Below, in pieces: positions 47,760 through 59,364 of a DNA stretch of 64,000 nt; the first letter of the stretch is position 1, and each line of letters begins with the position of its first letter. The DNA lies in assembly GCA_030998225.1 (NCBI GenBank), contig JAPYXD010000684.1, positions 2,048,501 to 2,112,500 on the forward strand, written 5' to 3'. The translations under genes were made by a program, and so were the position numbers. Below the pieces are notes generated by a model. It worked only from the letters and a program-made list of their open reading frames with translations. It was not told the DNA's origin and searched no databases. Origin of the DNA: Diplolepis rosae. Its lineage: Eukaryota > Arthropoda > Insecta > Hymenoptera > Diplolepididae.

Positions 47760-49059
47760 TGTGATGATCGCACCTGCGCGCTCATCTGATTTGCGGATTG
47801 CGAATCAACTAGATGGTGCGTTCATAAATTAGATTCAAAATTCCTTCCTCTATACATACGTAATTATACGTAACAAAGAAGTACTGTGGGAAAATTTAAT
47901 ATCGTTTTCATTTTTAAAATAATTAAAAAGGGCAGAATAAATCTTAAGGTTTATGATGAAAGAGACTTTTAGTATTAAAAATAAATATAAATCTTCTAGT
48001 TTTATTGGAAAAATAACAAGGGTTGGTCTATATGACTCGATACGTATAAACACGTGCTAGGATCTCATATTTCCCAAATTGTTAAAACAAAATTTAATGT
48101 TAATTCACTTGCTGAAATTTACCAGATCAAGTTGACATGTAAGAGAAATAATAAATAGACCAGCCTTGTTCCCTAGAATAATTAAATTAAGAATTTATTT
48201 TCAGGATGACAGGTTGTAAGGAAACCTGGAGGAATGCCTCTAAAATAATTCATAAGTTTAATGTAAAGAACGTGTGAAAATCGATTTGGAGACTGGAAAT
48301 ATAACGCAAAAGGAAATCAAAATTAGTATTTATGCTTATTTTATGAGCATGTCTAGATGTCTAAAACCTATATCACTCGTCGCCTCAAGAAAGCCTAAAA
48401 CAAAACGTTCCATTTATAAAATAAACCAAATCTCAAGTCTCCAGAACGATCGTAAAGGATTAATTTATGTGAAAACTCTACATTCCCTAACTAATAAGGG
48501 AATAATATTACGTTACCAGAGACTGACCCCCCGAGGCGAAAACACATTATATGTATTTCGACACTTATGTGTATGCACTTGACAAGCTTAAAAGCGCACG
48601 TGGGCCTAACGCCCATGATTGGTCACTAATAGACCTGCCTTTTAGTACTTTAATGTAAATCCGGACCAATTAAAGGCATGAAAATTCCTAACAAAGAATT
48701 TCAGAGCCAATGATATTAAAGTTAACGCCTTAAAGACCCAAAATCTCAAAGTGGGGAATTTATGTTTTAAGCCTCGGAGGATCACTATCTGTAAAAAAAT
48801 ACTTTACTTGTTGTTTGACTTGTCTTCTTACTCGGTCGTTTTTCTGTACGCGGAAATTTTCTCCAAACACCTTTGTTAAAAAGATCACCAGTTTATAAAA
48901 ATTAATGACAGTTTATTAAATTCACGTTTTAAACTTATTCAAAACTAATAAAAATCCACATTCCTATCTTTATAGGATTTCAAATCGGATCGCGCAATAA
49001 AAACTTAAAATCTAGCTCTCGAAGTTTCGTGAAGACGGCCCTGAGATCGGGTCGTCACA
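47760..49059. repeat. Solo LTR, copy 1 (1,300 bp)
   Basis: Begins TGTGATGATCGCACC and ends ATCGGGTCGTCACA, i.e. TG...CA, with a perfect 4-bp duplication GAGA (47756-47759 and 49060-49063). It is homologous along its length to 57879-59364, which has its own duplication. No internal element sequence is attached, so it is a solo LTR left by recombination. TATAAAG on the minus strand near 48980 suggests minus orientation, with low certainty. The 102-codon ORF 48274-48582 is not gene-like. Confidence 0.88.
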
Positions 49060-49063
49060 GAGA

Positions 49064-50470
49064 GTTGTGGACAGCGCTCCTAAGGTTCAGTTGGCGAACT
49101 ACTTCGATTTACCAAATCGTTGGGCAGAGGTTAACGGGGGGACCTGAACATTTTCGCCGGACGCGCTGTCTACAATTTTCGCGGGGAACTAGGCCTGCAC
49201 CGCATCTAAAAGTCACATCAATGACATGCCCTTGATTAGTGTAATCATAATTTGAAAAGACAAAATCGTAATTCGTTGTTTAATCTTTTATTCTCAGAAA
49301 TTTTATCAGCTTTACATAATTTGGCTTATTATTTTCGAGGCAAATATTCTTAACATTGTTACATATAATTTCCCTTATTCTAGGGTAGCAAAATGCTATT
49401 TTGGACAAAAAAATAATTTTTTTTCCAAAGAATTTATTGTATCGGATAACTGTTCCTAATTTTGTACAGTCTACGTGGAAATCTACTATTTCTGATTATG
49501 CAACTATCAGGTAGTCTTATAATCAAATAACAATAAAGAGAAAAAGTATTATTATGGAAGGCAGTGATTGATATAATAAGAAAAATACATATATTGTGAT
49601 GAAAATAAAGCTTTCTCAGATAAGTCATAAGTTATCGATAATTCAAGCATAACGGAGGCAGTCAAAAGGCAATATTTACAATTCTTAAAGATTCTTCTAA
49701 ATTGACGAAAGAATTTTTAGTCGGAAGATTACTCAATTTTAGAAACAGATTAATTACATTCACACTTCTTAATTTAGTGTTCTGTCGTTAATGTATTGCT
49801 CGCATCGAAATGGTAAAACGTTCATAGAACGGAAATCACATTACTATCATCAATTTTACAATATAGCTTAGAATCTAGTAGAGAAAATTCAAAAATTAGG
49901 TAAACGTAATACCCACACCCCTTTAAGAAATAAGATTTCAAGTATCTTAACAAAAACTTCAGGCATACATATGCATCACTGCATTATGCTTTCTTTTAAA
50001 ATATATACACACCATTAGTCAATCAATTCTTGAGCACCTGTACGTTTGATTTCAGCTTAAATAAAAAACAAGCATTTTTTCAAAGTTAAGTACTCTCAAA
50101 AGTTCAATACCCCAAGTATATGAACAAAAAATGTTCACAAGTTCATTTACTGTGACTGCATTAATTTAAAAATTACTTAACTTTATATTTTTTGTGAAAA
50201 TTTTAAGACTGATAATTTAAAAGTTTATTTGAATTGATTGTTTTTAAATTCGATTCAAATTAAAAATAATAATGCAATATTCATAGCGAATTTTATTCTT
50301 CTTCCAAGAAAAATTGTGATTCTCAAAAGAGTAATCCAAAAAATATCTTCAATTCTCATTCTTAATCGCTAATTTCGCTGATAATGATGAATTCATCACA
50401 TTTTTCTCCTTTACATTCCTGGTGTGAATTTTTTGCAAAAGTACTCTTTCTTTTCAACTTTTACTTAAAA
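49064..50470. other. Intergenic DNA downstream of EIF2A
   Basis: The first 180 bp are GC-richer (ggttaacggggggacc and similar) with a 68-codon frame that starts within the LTR. The rest is AT-rich and featureless. No gene is supported. Confidence 0.5.
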
Positions 50471-50474
50471 CTCT

Positions 50475-50480
50475 TTTATT
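50475..50480 (-). terminator. Polyadenylation signal of EIF2A
   Basis: AATAAA on the minus strand about 50 bases after the stop codon, in an AT-rich context. This is the first such signal downstream. Confidence 0.55.
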
Positions 50481-50529
50481 TTACAATGCAACTTTGCTGA
50501 ACTGGGCAGTAATTCTTAATTATGGCGAA

Positions 50530-53500
50530 TCATAATGATAAGTTTTGTAATTCTTTCAAAAGCTCCGCTTCTTTCTTAATTTTGTCAAGCTGGTTGATTT
50601 CCAATTGTTTTCCCAATGATTGCTGCTCTTTTAGCTTCGATATCTGATCTAATTTCTGTAGAAGAAGTAAACTTAGCAAAATGAGATTAAAAATAAAATG
50701 GGCATATTTTTTCTGCTTTATAAATTAATACTTACACTTCTGATCTTTTTTATTTTCTTGCTCTTTTCAGGGTCGTCGGTCAGATCAGGATCTACAATAG
50801 CAGAGAATTGACTTTTTGGTAGGTTTGACATTTCCTGACCATTAACAAGAGTATTACTCGATTGTGGTTGACATCCTGAAGCTTCTTGTTCTTTCTTTGC
50901 TTTTTTCGCTTCACGCTTTTTCTTTACTTTTAGGTAAGCTTTGGATGGATTTCCTAAAGTAAAGCAATACTTGAAGTGTGAAAATAGAGATTTTTAAAGT
51001 GTCTAAAGTAAAATGTACCTTCTGTTGTAGATCTCGAATCAGTATCATCGTTATTATGGAGGCTATTGCTTATTTTATGTCCCCTTGCAGAAGGTGGCCT
51101 GTACAACTGTTTTGATGCTAAAAAATTGATCCAAAAATTTCAAAATTATATATTTAAATTAAAATATAATGTAAGCGACTGAAAAATTCAGATTGTTCAT
51201 AAAATATGTTTATTTCGAAATTCTTAGTTATCATTTACCTTGAGGCTGACTCGAAGCAATGCCTTCAACGGTTTTGTAACTAATAGGCCTTTCCGGAAAC
51301 GTATTGGGAGGAAAAGTTTGCCAGAGAACCTCCCATAGTTCCTCTTGTTTACTCCAAGGCCTTTCATATAATAAACTACCGCTGTAGTGCCAAATTTTGA
51401 AACTGGAAATAAATATTTATTATATTTTTATTTCATTTTTCCATAAATTAAAAAAAATTCCATCATTATAAAGCTTCTATTATGAGAAAGCAATTTTCAA
51501 ATTATATATTACCCGTTGCCCATTCGAAGCCTGGGTGCAGTAGTAGCAGTCATAAAATTCTCTCCATTTGGAGACCATTGAAGTAATGTCGTATCGGGGG
51601 CTTCAGTACTTGCTATGAGTTTTCTATTACTCATATCCCATAATTCTATTCCGCCACGCAAATTTCCAAAGCCCGCTAATAATAGAAGTGCACTGGAGTT
51701 AAGGATTTACTATGTCAAATTATAAAATTTATATTGCAGATAATAAAGCACAAATTAAAAATAAAAAGTCAAATGGAATACAAAATATTTTTGAAATGAA
51801 CTGTAGATGATTATAATTATCTAGTAATTTGTTTTGAAAAAGGATATTATTTCCATGTAAATTATAGTAAATGCTGTTATGAGGCTTTGTACTGAATTCA
51901 AAGATTGCCTCGCATTTTAGATTGAATAGCGTCACCTTCGAAGGCATAAAACCGTAAATGACACAAAATTCGGTATTTTTCGGTGACCACTCCAATGCGT
52001 GTATAGGACCCTCTTTGCCTTTTTGAGTCAGACCAGGTTTCATTAAAATATTATTGTTACTACGTTATCGAAATTTTTAGAATTATACTCACTAAGGCTA
52101 ACTAGAGCAGTATCGCCTTTTGTACTCAGATAATGTAAAGTTTGTTTGCCATAATAGGAAGCTCCTGTTTTATCAACTTCTGTACTGGCCATTAATAATG
52201 CATTAGTTCCCTTCTGATTCCAATAAATGTCGACTCTGTCTGCCTGTGAAAAGTTAAATGAAAATATATTAGTTCAGGGATATATCAATATTATTAAGAA
52301 ATAATAGAAAATTTTACCTGAAAGAAACTCCTGCTTGCTAATGCCTGAGTTGAATCAAATTTCGGATATTGATACAATCGACCGAAAGATGCTTGGCCAG
52401 CTTTTCCTGAAAAAGTAAGAAAAACTAAATTCTGTTTCAAGTGTTAGAAAACAATAATTTTTTTAATTATTTTTATTTTACCAGGCATATAGCAAAGAAT
52501 GTGGTAAGGAAGTCCTCCAGGAGCTATACCGAATTTAGCTACTTTGGATACATTTATTCTGTGAGCAGTTCTCTCGAAATTTACGGCCTCATACAAAACG
52601 ACGTCATTATTGACTAGGATTCCACAGATCTTCTCATCGCTTGACCACTGAGGTTCCCTAAAATAATTCATAATTTATTGTGAAATTAAATAATTTGTAT
52701 TCAAGTTAAATTAAAGATATTAATTAATATTAAAATATAGAAAAGTAATTATACCAATCAGTTTGTTTTTTTTGTATGAAGCTTTTCACTAGCTCCCCAT
52801 TTTCGGATTTCCAGATATTGAGATTTGGAGAGCCTTGAGGAATTTTCGGTGTTGCTAAAATGCAAATTGTTATTTATTATTTAATTTTTTGATGTAAGAG
52901 AAAAGTTAAGAAAAGTTAAGTTAAGTTTCTACCGATGAATGGCTCCCAGGTCATAAGATAGCTGTCTTTAGTAGAAAATTTAATGCAGCAAATTTTCGGC
53001 CTGGGGATTTTTGCAATGACCTGCCAAGTTGTACAGAGAACAATTTGTACGGAAGCTTCATTAGCCCAGGCAAAATAACGGCCCTCCGGACTGAACAGCA
53101 TTGTTTTACATGATTTGCTATCATCTTTGGAAAATGCAGTTATTGATTCGTAAGTCGGTGGCCCTTGTCCTACGTTTATTCCGGTGGAACCTCGCACTGA
53201 AAAACAAATTAAATTTCATTATTCAATTTCTGTTAGGTATATTATTTTTTTAGAACGAACTTTCATTTTCATAACAATATTTTTGTATGTTAAATTATCA
53301 TCAGTTATTTTAAGCCTTGCTTCACAATGAATACAAATACATTTTCAAGCTGAAAGCTTCCCTTTCATTTATTTGAATATACCAAACTAATAAATCAATT
53401 TTGATGCATTACAAAATAATAATTAAAGAAAAAATAAATACATGAATGTCATAAACAATCGAACTATTACACTTATAAGTAAACTATAATTAAATCTGAA

Positions 53501-54002
53501 AAATTAAGACAAATAAAAAAATTAAAAATTAAATCAAACTAGAAAATTTGATACAAACATAAAAATAAACAAGATAATAAAAACATAAATATAATCAGTA
53601 ACCATGTTACAAAACTATTAAATCATTCATGCACATGCAAAGATAAAACTTTTCACAAAACAACTGAATTTTTCTTTCGAACAAAATAGTTTAGAATCAC
53701 TAAATATGAAACCCATTTGAATAATTTTGATCGTGTCTCATAATATGAAAGAGATTATCGTTATTAATATTTAAAAAAAAAACAATTTTATGATCTTTTT
53801 TCAAGATTGTACTTATTTCGAGCAGACGCCAGGTTTGATAAAATTTCGTCAGAAAAAGTAAGTAAACAATATATAAAGATATTTTAATTAAAATATAATT
53901 GACTGTAGGGCATTTACGCGTGATAAAATTTGTAATCTACAAAAAAGTAATGATAAAATGTTAGAAATACTCACCAGCCAAACAAGGGATGGTTGACGCC
54001 AT
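50530..54002 (-). CDS. EIF2A: Eukaryotic translation initiation factor 2A, 12 exons, 586 aa
   Basis: Splicing twelve exons gives an uninterrupted 586-residue protein, the usual family length: 54002-53975, 53196-52933, 52854-52755, 52657-52482, 52406-52318, 52243-52093, 52018-51848, 51687-51513, 51402-51239, 51117-51019, 50953-50736, 50655-50530. Eleven phases join perfectly. The N-terminal two thirds is a WD-type beta propeller with family hallmarks EVDKTGASYYG (about residues 242-252), YGFMP, FNLKCE, LAGFGNLRG and APRLR. The C terminus has a basic KKKREAKKAKK stretch and ends in a Leu/Lys/Gln-rich helix. eIF2A is a cytoplasmic factor that can deliver initiator tRNA to the 40S subunit in alternative, often non-AUG, initiation. 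The start MASTIPCLA follows a GCAAA leader. Intron 7 is AT-AC. Exon 7's acceptor (CAAAAAG) has a poor pyrimidine tract. The gene looks intact. Confidence 0.96.
51688..51847 (-). other. EIF2A: U12-type AT-AC intron in EIF2A (intron 7)
   Basis: No GT donor exists where the protein alignment requires exon 7 to end. On the minus strand the intron starts ATATCCTTTTTC, the U12 donor consensus, has ATCCTTAAC (the U12 branch site) and ends CTCCAGTGCAC about a dozen bases later. Splicing at AT and AC joins HGN to ILLLAGFGN in frame, as conserved in eIF2A. Using the CAG three bases upstream of TGCAC with a GT donor is impossible, since no suitable GT exists. Confidence 0.85.
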
Positions 54003-54580
54003 TTTGCCTGACTGTTACCATGTGCGGCGGTGTTTCACTTCCGTATCGATAATTCAACTCGATTCATTGAAGTTTAACTCCACTTCTGAATTTCAAAATA
54101 AAAAAATTCAATTTACAATCTTGTAACTTGTATAAAATGTTTCTGTATCTATTTGAGAACTTTTTTTAATTATAAAAAATTTTTTTTCACAAAATAACTC
54201 AAATGAAGGAATGGAATATCAAATAAAAATATATTTTTAGTATATGATAGCAGTTGAAAAAAACTTTAATTAGCATAATGGTTTATTTTGAATTTGAAGC
54301 AAGCATTAACCCGCATTCTGCTATAAAAAATTAAATTGCCAAATCTTAATCAAAGAATTTTACTCACTCACTCACGATAGTAATGAATAAATGAATTCCC
54401 CATTGAATAAAACACGGTATAAATCATTAAAAAATAATACTTATACGCATGAAATCAACAAAATTTGAATAATAAGTTTTCTGAAAATTAGAATTTTTAT
54501 TAATTTAAATTACGCGCGCATGAAAACCCTACGTACTGTCCGTACTGTCCAGCTGTTTCATATATTTTACCATGGAGCAT
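54003..54580 (-). promoter_or_regulatory. Upstream region of EIF2A
   Basis: The first 60 bases hold the probable 5' leader (gcggtgtttcacttccgtatcg on the + strand contains a GC-richer patch near the start). Beyond it the sequence is AT-rich, with no TATA box at a convincing distance and no ORF. The transcription start is not determined. Confidence 0.35.
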
Positions 54581-54642
54581 GGAGACTAGATATAAGGAGA
54601 CCAATCTCCATATATCCATTTTCGAAATGAAGTTCTGCCAAG

Positions 54643-54804
54643 CAGTGATCCCAGAACGTGGGAGCTGGCGGCCCCCACCATAGATGCCTCGAGCTCATTG
54701 TGTCTTCCTCACTCAACCAACCTATGGCAGTCGAGCGAGGAAGAAGCCATGAGCTGGTGGGGTCTATGGTGGAGGCCGCCAGCTCCCACGTTCTGGGATC
54801 ACTG
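54643..54804. mobile_element. hAT-type MITE with 8-bp target duplication
   Basis: 162 bp whose ends, starting CAGTGATCCCAGAACGTGGG, are perfect inverted repeats for about 30 bases and good ones for over 70. They are flanked by CTGCCAAG on both sides (54635-54642 and 54805-54812). The 8-bp duplication and the CAGTG start are typical of hAT elements. No coding capacity. It is notably GC-richer than its surroundings. Confidence 0.9.
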
Positions 54805-54827
54805 CTGCCAAGTACTTAGTTAGGAAA

Positions 54828-54948
54828 CTTCCCGATGAGGGCATGTGTGTTCCTTTGGTGCAGAATGGCGAAGCCCAATACACGGTGCTTATAAACCGTG
54901 AATGCCGCCATTTTGCACCCAGGGAACACACGTGCTCTCATCGGGAAG
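54828..54948. repeat. Hairpin element
   Basis: cttcccgatgagggcatgtg... pairs with the complement of ...cacgtgctctcatcgggaag over about 43 bases with few mismatches, separated by a short loop. No target duplication was identified. Confidence 0.75.
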
Positions 54949-54989
54949 ATGAGAGATTGGTCTCCTTATATCTAGTCTTCATGCACATA

Positions 54990-55558
54990 AGGAGACCAAA
55001 GTAGTGCAACCGAAAATGAGCACTTTTATCTCGGAAATTCATAATGCATTGAAATTGTAGAACTTCCCGTTTGCGGCGCTTGTGTTGCAGTGGCAGAAGA
55101 TGACCGCCATCATGGACGATGGACGGAATGTATGCCAAAATCCCGACGGGTCTAAATCCCGACCAGCCCCCGGAATCTCTGGAGTTGAAAATGTCACAGA
55201 TGTTGACCGTTGGCCACCGTGGCGCTGGCTGTTCATGAGGCCGACCTTATACAGATTAGCATTATAGAACATAGAAATTTAACGTTTTTTTGTGAAAAAT
55301 TGGTGTCTGAAGTGTTTTTGTGTGCTTTTTAGGTAAATTGGAACGGTTTTAACAGTCGGTGATATAAAAATTTATGTGAAAAAGCTGAAATTTGTTGCTG
55401 TAGGTTGCAAAACAGGCTACACGTAATGCTCTGAAAAAGTGTATTGTTTTGTGGTTTATTTATCATGAGCGCCTTTAACTTATTAAAATTTAATCTATAC
55501 CAGATTTAAAACGCTTTGAATAAAAAAATCAACAAAGCTGACAGACTGAACTTAAGGT
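54990..55558. other. Spacer between hairpins and the hAT nest
   Basis: A GC-richer patch at about 55070-55250 gives overlapping short frames on both strands (60-77 codons), none protein-like. The rest is AT-rich. No gene is called. Confidence 0.4.
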
Positions 55559-56181
55559 ATTATACATAGGGATGGGCGATCTTCAAAAAAAAGAATCGAT
55601 TCTGAAATTATTGATTCAATTTTATCGATTAATCGGTCAAAAAGATCGACTTTTGAATCGATCTTCAAAAATTGATACCTTTTTCTGAAAATGATAAATT
55701 TCTGTAAAATAACCTTTTTTTAAAATGTTTTATAACAATTGGAGATATAATTGTTACTTGCATATTTTGTGAATTTAAATTATCAAAATAAAAAAGTGTT
55801 TATATCAATAAAAAAGGAAATTAGGCTTAAAAAACACACTATATTTGCGAATCAGGAACGTTTTTTATTTTTTTAAATTGCACAATTTCTAAAGCAATGC
55901 GTATTATTAGTGATAAAGTTTCTAACATAAATATGAAGTATTACTATAAAGTTTATAATATTAATATACTTTGAACTTTGCATATCACTTAAAGTATTAT
56001 TTATGATAAAATTTCTGGCATAAATATGAAGTATTACTATAAAGTTTAGAGGCCCTGTTAACTCAATGGTAGAAATATGAAGAAGCACAGCGCCAACAGT
56101 TGGCCGCAACTTGAACTAAAAGTATCAATGTGTGGCGTATGTATGTTATATATGCATTGTATATGTGTTAGAAGTTTTAAA

Positions 56182-56322
56182 ATTGACTATAATGATCAGT
56201 AAAATGGATAAACTAAGTGGAAAACACGTATAAAAATACAGAAAGTTTAAGAAATACATTTTCTGATATTTTTATACATTTTTTCACATAGTTTATCCAT
56301 TTTACTGATCATTATAGTCAAT
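56182..56322. mobile_element. Perfect-arm hairpin (MITE) inside the hAT element
   Basis: The first 34 bases (attgactataatgatcagta...) are an exact inverted copy of the last 34, and pairing goes on weakly to the centre at about 56252. Flanks contain TTTTAAA on each side, a possible target duplication. Noncoding. Confidence 0.8.
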
Positions 56323-56407
56323 TTTTTAAATTATCAGACAATGTAATATAAATAAAAATATTAAAGAATTTGATTCCCATCTTTTTCAGGCAACAACACT
56401 GAAGGCA

Positions 56408-56752
56408 CTATTTTTTTTTAAACACATTTCGCGGACCACATAAATAATCCTGATCGCGAAAATGCAAATAACACACTCGATAGCCGCTCTTGTGAATTTC
56501 TTCGTAGGTTAGGTTCTTCAACAGTGGGTTTGACACTGCCTCTAACCACAACAAACCCTGCTTTTCGTCCTTGGGGAACTGGTGATGCTTCGCGTGACGA
56601 GACGAGGCACACCCAGGAACAACACACCTCCGTTTATTCAAAATCACCTTCCTTGAATTCATTTTTCGCTGTTTGCAGTTTTTCACGTTTGTTGACATTC
56701 GTGCAACGCAGTGCGACGAGGACCAAACGATGATATGCGAGGACGGACGCAC
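56408..56752 (-). pseudogene. THAP zinc-finger ORF of the inner hAT element
   Basis: A 114-codon frame with the C2CH THAP pattern: Cys43 and Cys48 (CVVPGC), the conserved Pro in HQFPKDEKQG, Trp69, and Cys94-x2-His97-Phe in YRVCYLHF. The true start may be an internal Met at 19 or 31. After FKKK the frame stops inside a run of nine adenines. One base more would continue into IVPSVLLP, matching the AVPTIF box that closes THAP domains, so a one-base loss (or a base-calling error) is likely. THAP domains bind DNA; here it would recognise element ends. Upstream (56753-57250) is CpG-richer sequence that could be its promoter. Confidence 0.8.
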
Positions 56753-57878
56753 ACTTAGGCGAGCGGGGTGGGGTGCAGCAGGGTGTTACAAGCCGCGCAT
56801 GTCCGTATTTCGCGGCGAAGGTGATTGGTTGATTCTTCTCGGAGTAAATCCTTGAAAGGAACCGGGAAAGTCTAATTTATAAAATTACAAAACACTGATT
56901 CGTGCAAATAAAGTTTAATATTAAATGCAACCTTATAATTAATTGAGTCTGGGCGCAACAGTTAATACACTAGCCCAACCGCGAGAACAGTTGATTATTG
57001 AAAACGCTACAAGTTCGACGAGTGGACTTGTAGATGAGTCAATTCGCAGGTTCGGTTAAAATCTATCTAACATTCACTCCGCAAAACGCTACAAACCATC
57101 CTCTTAGCTCACCCCCACGCATCCCCTCTCTCACCAGTTCGCATGCTGGCCCTCGCTTGGCACAGCCCGAGTAAGCGCGACCGGGAAAATCCGAGTCCGA
57201 AGAAACACGAGTCGGAAAATCCCAGCCCTAGCCTCTCGCCTCGGCTATAGGCTTTTTATGATAAAGAAAGTGAAGCTCGAAGAAGGGTAGTAAAACAGTA
57301 AACCCTTCATGAATCATCTTTACTTCCTTCTGGCGACCAGATATACCTTTTCAATGACTCTGTGTGTATTCGAACAACTCGTTTCTGAATAGATTCACAC
57401 AGATGTTTTATGCTTAGTTTTTCTTAGTTACTATGCGTGAATTACTGCTGTAAAATCCTAACTCTATCTTAACTAAATTTATTCTAATCCTATCGTCCAG
57501 ACTCAACTTTCTCATCCTTAAACTATAGCATACATAATTCAAGTAGAAACTAACAAAGGAGTCTTAAAACTAATTTACAATGTTGAGGTATTTATTGAAG
57601 GCATCTGTTGAACACTCGGACTACTATTATACTAGATACATTATTATTACTATTTAAATTTCACATGGAAAACTAACCAGATTCTATGCTTTTCCCAAGG
57701 TCTCTTTATTACTTTATGTATTCCAGGTTTGTTCGTGACAACCTCTTCAAACAGTCGGAATTTCCCAAATTAGTATTAATTTATTTTATTTTAAATTGAA
57801 TACTCGCGGACAAGTATGGCGCCTTCACATGTGACGTCATACGAGACACGAGCGAGAGGTAGTCGCTCGTAACAAGGG
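56753..57878 (-). other. Upstream part of the inner hAT element
   Basis: GC-richer DNA at about 56740-57240 (cgcgaggacggacgc and similar) grades into AT-rich DNA and then a short GC patch before the LTR. No ORF beyond noise. This may be the promoter and 5' UTR or introns of the THAP gene. Confidence 0.4.
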
Positions 57879-59364
57879 TGTGATGATCGCACCTGCGCGC
57901 TCATCTATTTTGCGGATTGCGAATAAACTAGATCGAGCGTTCATGAACTCGATTCAAATTCACTTCTTCGGTACGTACGTAATTGTACGTAACAAAGAAA
58001 TGCCGTGGGAAAATTCAATTTCGATTTTATTTAAAATACTTAAAAAGGCAGAATAAATCTTAAGGTTTATGATCAAAGAGACTTTTAGTATTAAGAATAA
58101 AAATAAAGCTTTTAGTTTTAATGACAAAATAACAAGGGTTGGTTTATGTCACTTTATATGTACGGACACGTGCAACAATCTCACGGTTCTTAAATTGTTA
58201 AAATGAATTTAATGTTAATTTACATGCTGAAATTTACCAGATCAAGTTGACATTTAAGAGAAATGATAAATAAACCAGCCTTGTTCCTTAGAATAATTAA
58301 ATTAATGGTTTATTTTCAGATTGACAGGTTGTCTGGAAACCTTCGAGGAAATGCCTCAATAGAAATAAATAATAAATAGTTTTAAGAGCCTTCCTTTGTT
58401 CTGAATAGGACCAGACTATGTGAAAACCGTTCTGGAGAGTTTGGGAAATGTCACTAGCGACTAATAAATTCTAAATTTATTGCCATCTAGTATAAATTGT
58501 TTGGTTTACAAACCATGAGTTTCGCTAAATACTCAATAGTCGTTGAAATTTGATTCCAAATTTCAACAAACCCAAAATCCCCAGAACGATCGTAAAATGT
58601 GAAAGAACATGGGTACTTGTCAACCCTTAAAAATTGATCTACGATCGAAGTTAAGTGACCAGAGACGGACCCCCGGAGTCAAAAGAGGACTTGTATTTTG
58701 ACACCCTCAAGTGGCCGCACTTGAGATGCTGGGAACGCACGTGGGCCCGACACCCACTATTGGCCTAGTTCGTATCCGCCCTCACTGTTTTAAGGGAAGA
58801 ATCTAATCCAATAAGATTATTTTGGAAACACCCAAAACTGAAAATCAACCAATTAGATCTATTATCTACGCCCTAAAAACTCAAATCATTTAGTGGGGAC
58901 TTTTGATAAAAAGACCCCTTGGATCCCTCTCTGGACATACATACACACTCCCTTCGACGTACTTGATTATTCTCTCGATCACGTACTCTTTCACGTATTC
59001 ACTTCAGTCTTTTTTTGTTTTATCACTCAACCTCGCGACATTCGCTAGATTTTTTACGGAATTTGTGAAACTTTGTTTGCTTTGAAAATTTAATACCAAA
59101 AATACTTTACTTGTTGTTTGACTTGTCTTCTTACTCGGTCGTTTTTCTGTACGCGGAAATTTTCTCCAAACACCTTTGTTAAAAAGATCACCAGTTTATA
59201 AAAATTAATGACAGTTTATTAAATTCATGTTTTAAACTTATTCAAAACTAATAAAAATCCACATTCCTATCTTTATAGGATTTCAAATCGGACCGCGCAA
59301 TAAAAACTTAAAATATATAGTTCGCGAAGTTTCGTGAAGACGGCCCTGAGATCGGGTTGTCACA
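57879..59364. repeat. Solo LTR, copy 2 (1,486 bp), inside the hAT element
   Basis: Begins TGTGATGATCGCACC and ends ATCGGGTTGTCACA, with a perfect 4-bp duplication AGGG (57875-57878 and 59365-59368). It is the same family as 47760-49059 but carries about 190 extra bases. Similarity is uneven: the last 265 bases are nearly identical between the copies, while upstream parts are clearly more diverged. Confidence 0.88.

Larger units (their letters stand above)
54583..54978. repeat. Outer inverted repeat enclosing two hairpins
   Basis: A 26-base block starting agactagatataaggagacc (54583-54608) recurs exactly inverted at 54953-54978. Enclosed are a hAT MITE and a second hairpin. A third, shorter copy of 'ataaggagacca' lies just downstream at about 54986. 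Confidence 0.75.

Noticed and set aside
48274..48582. 102-codon ORF in solo LTR copy 1
   Set aside because: Not open in solo LTR copy 2 and without domain features.
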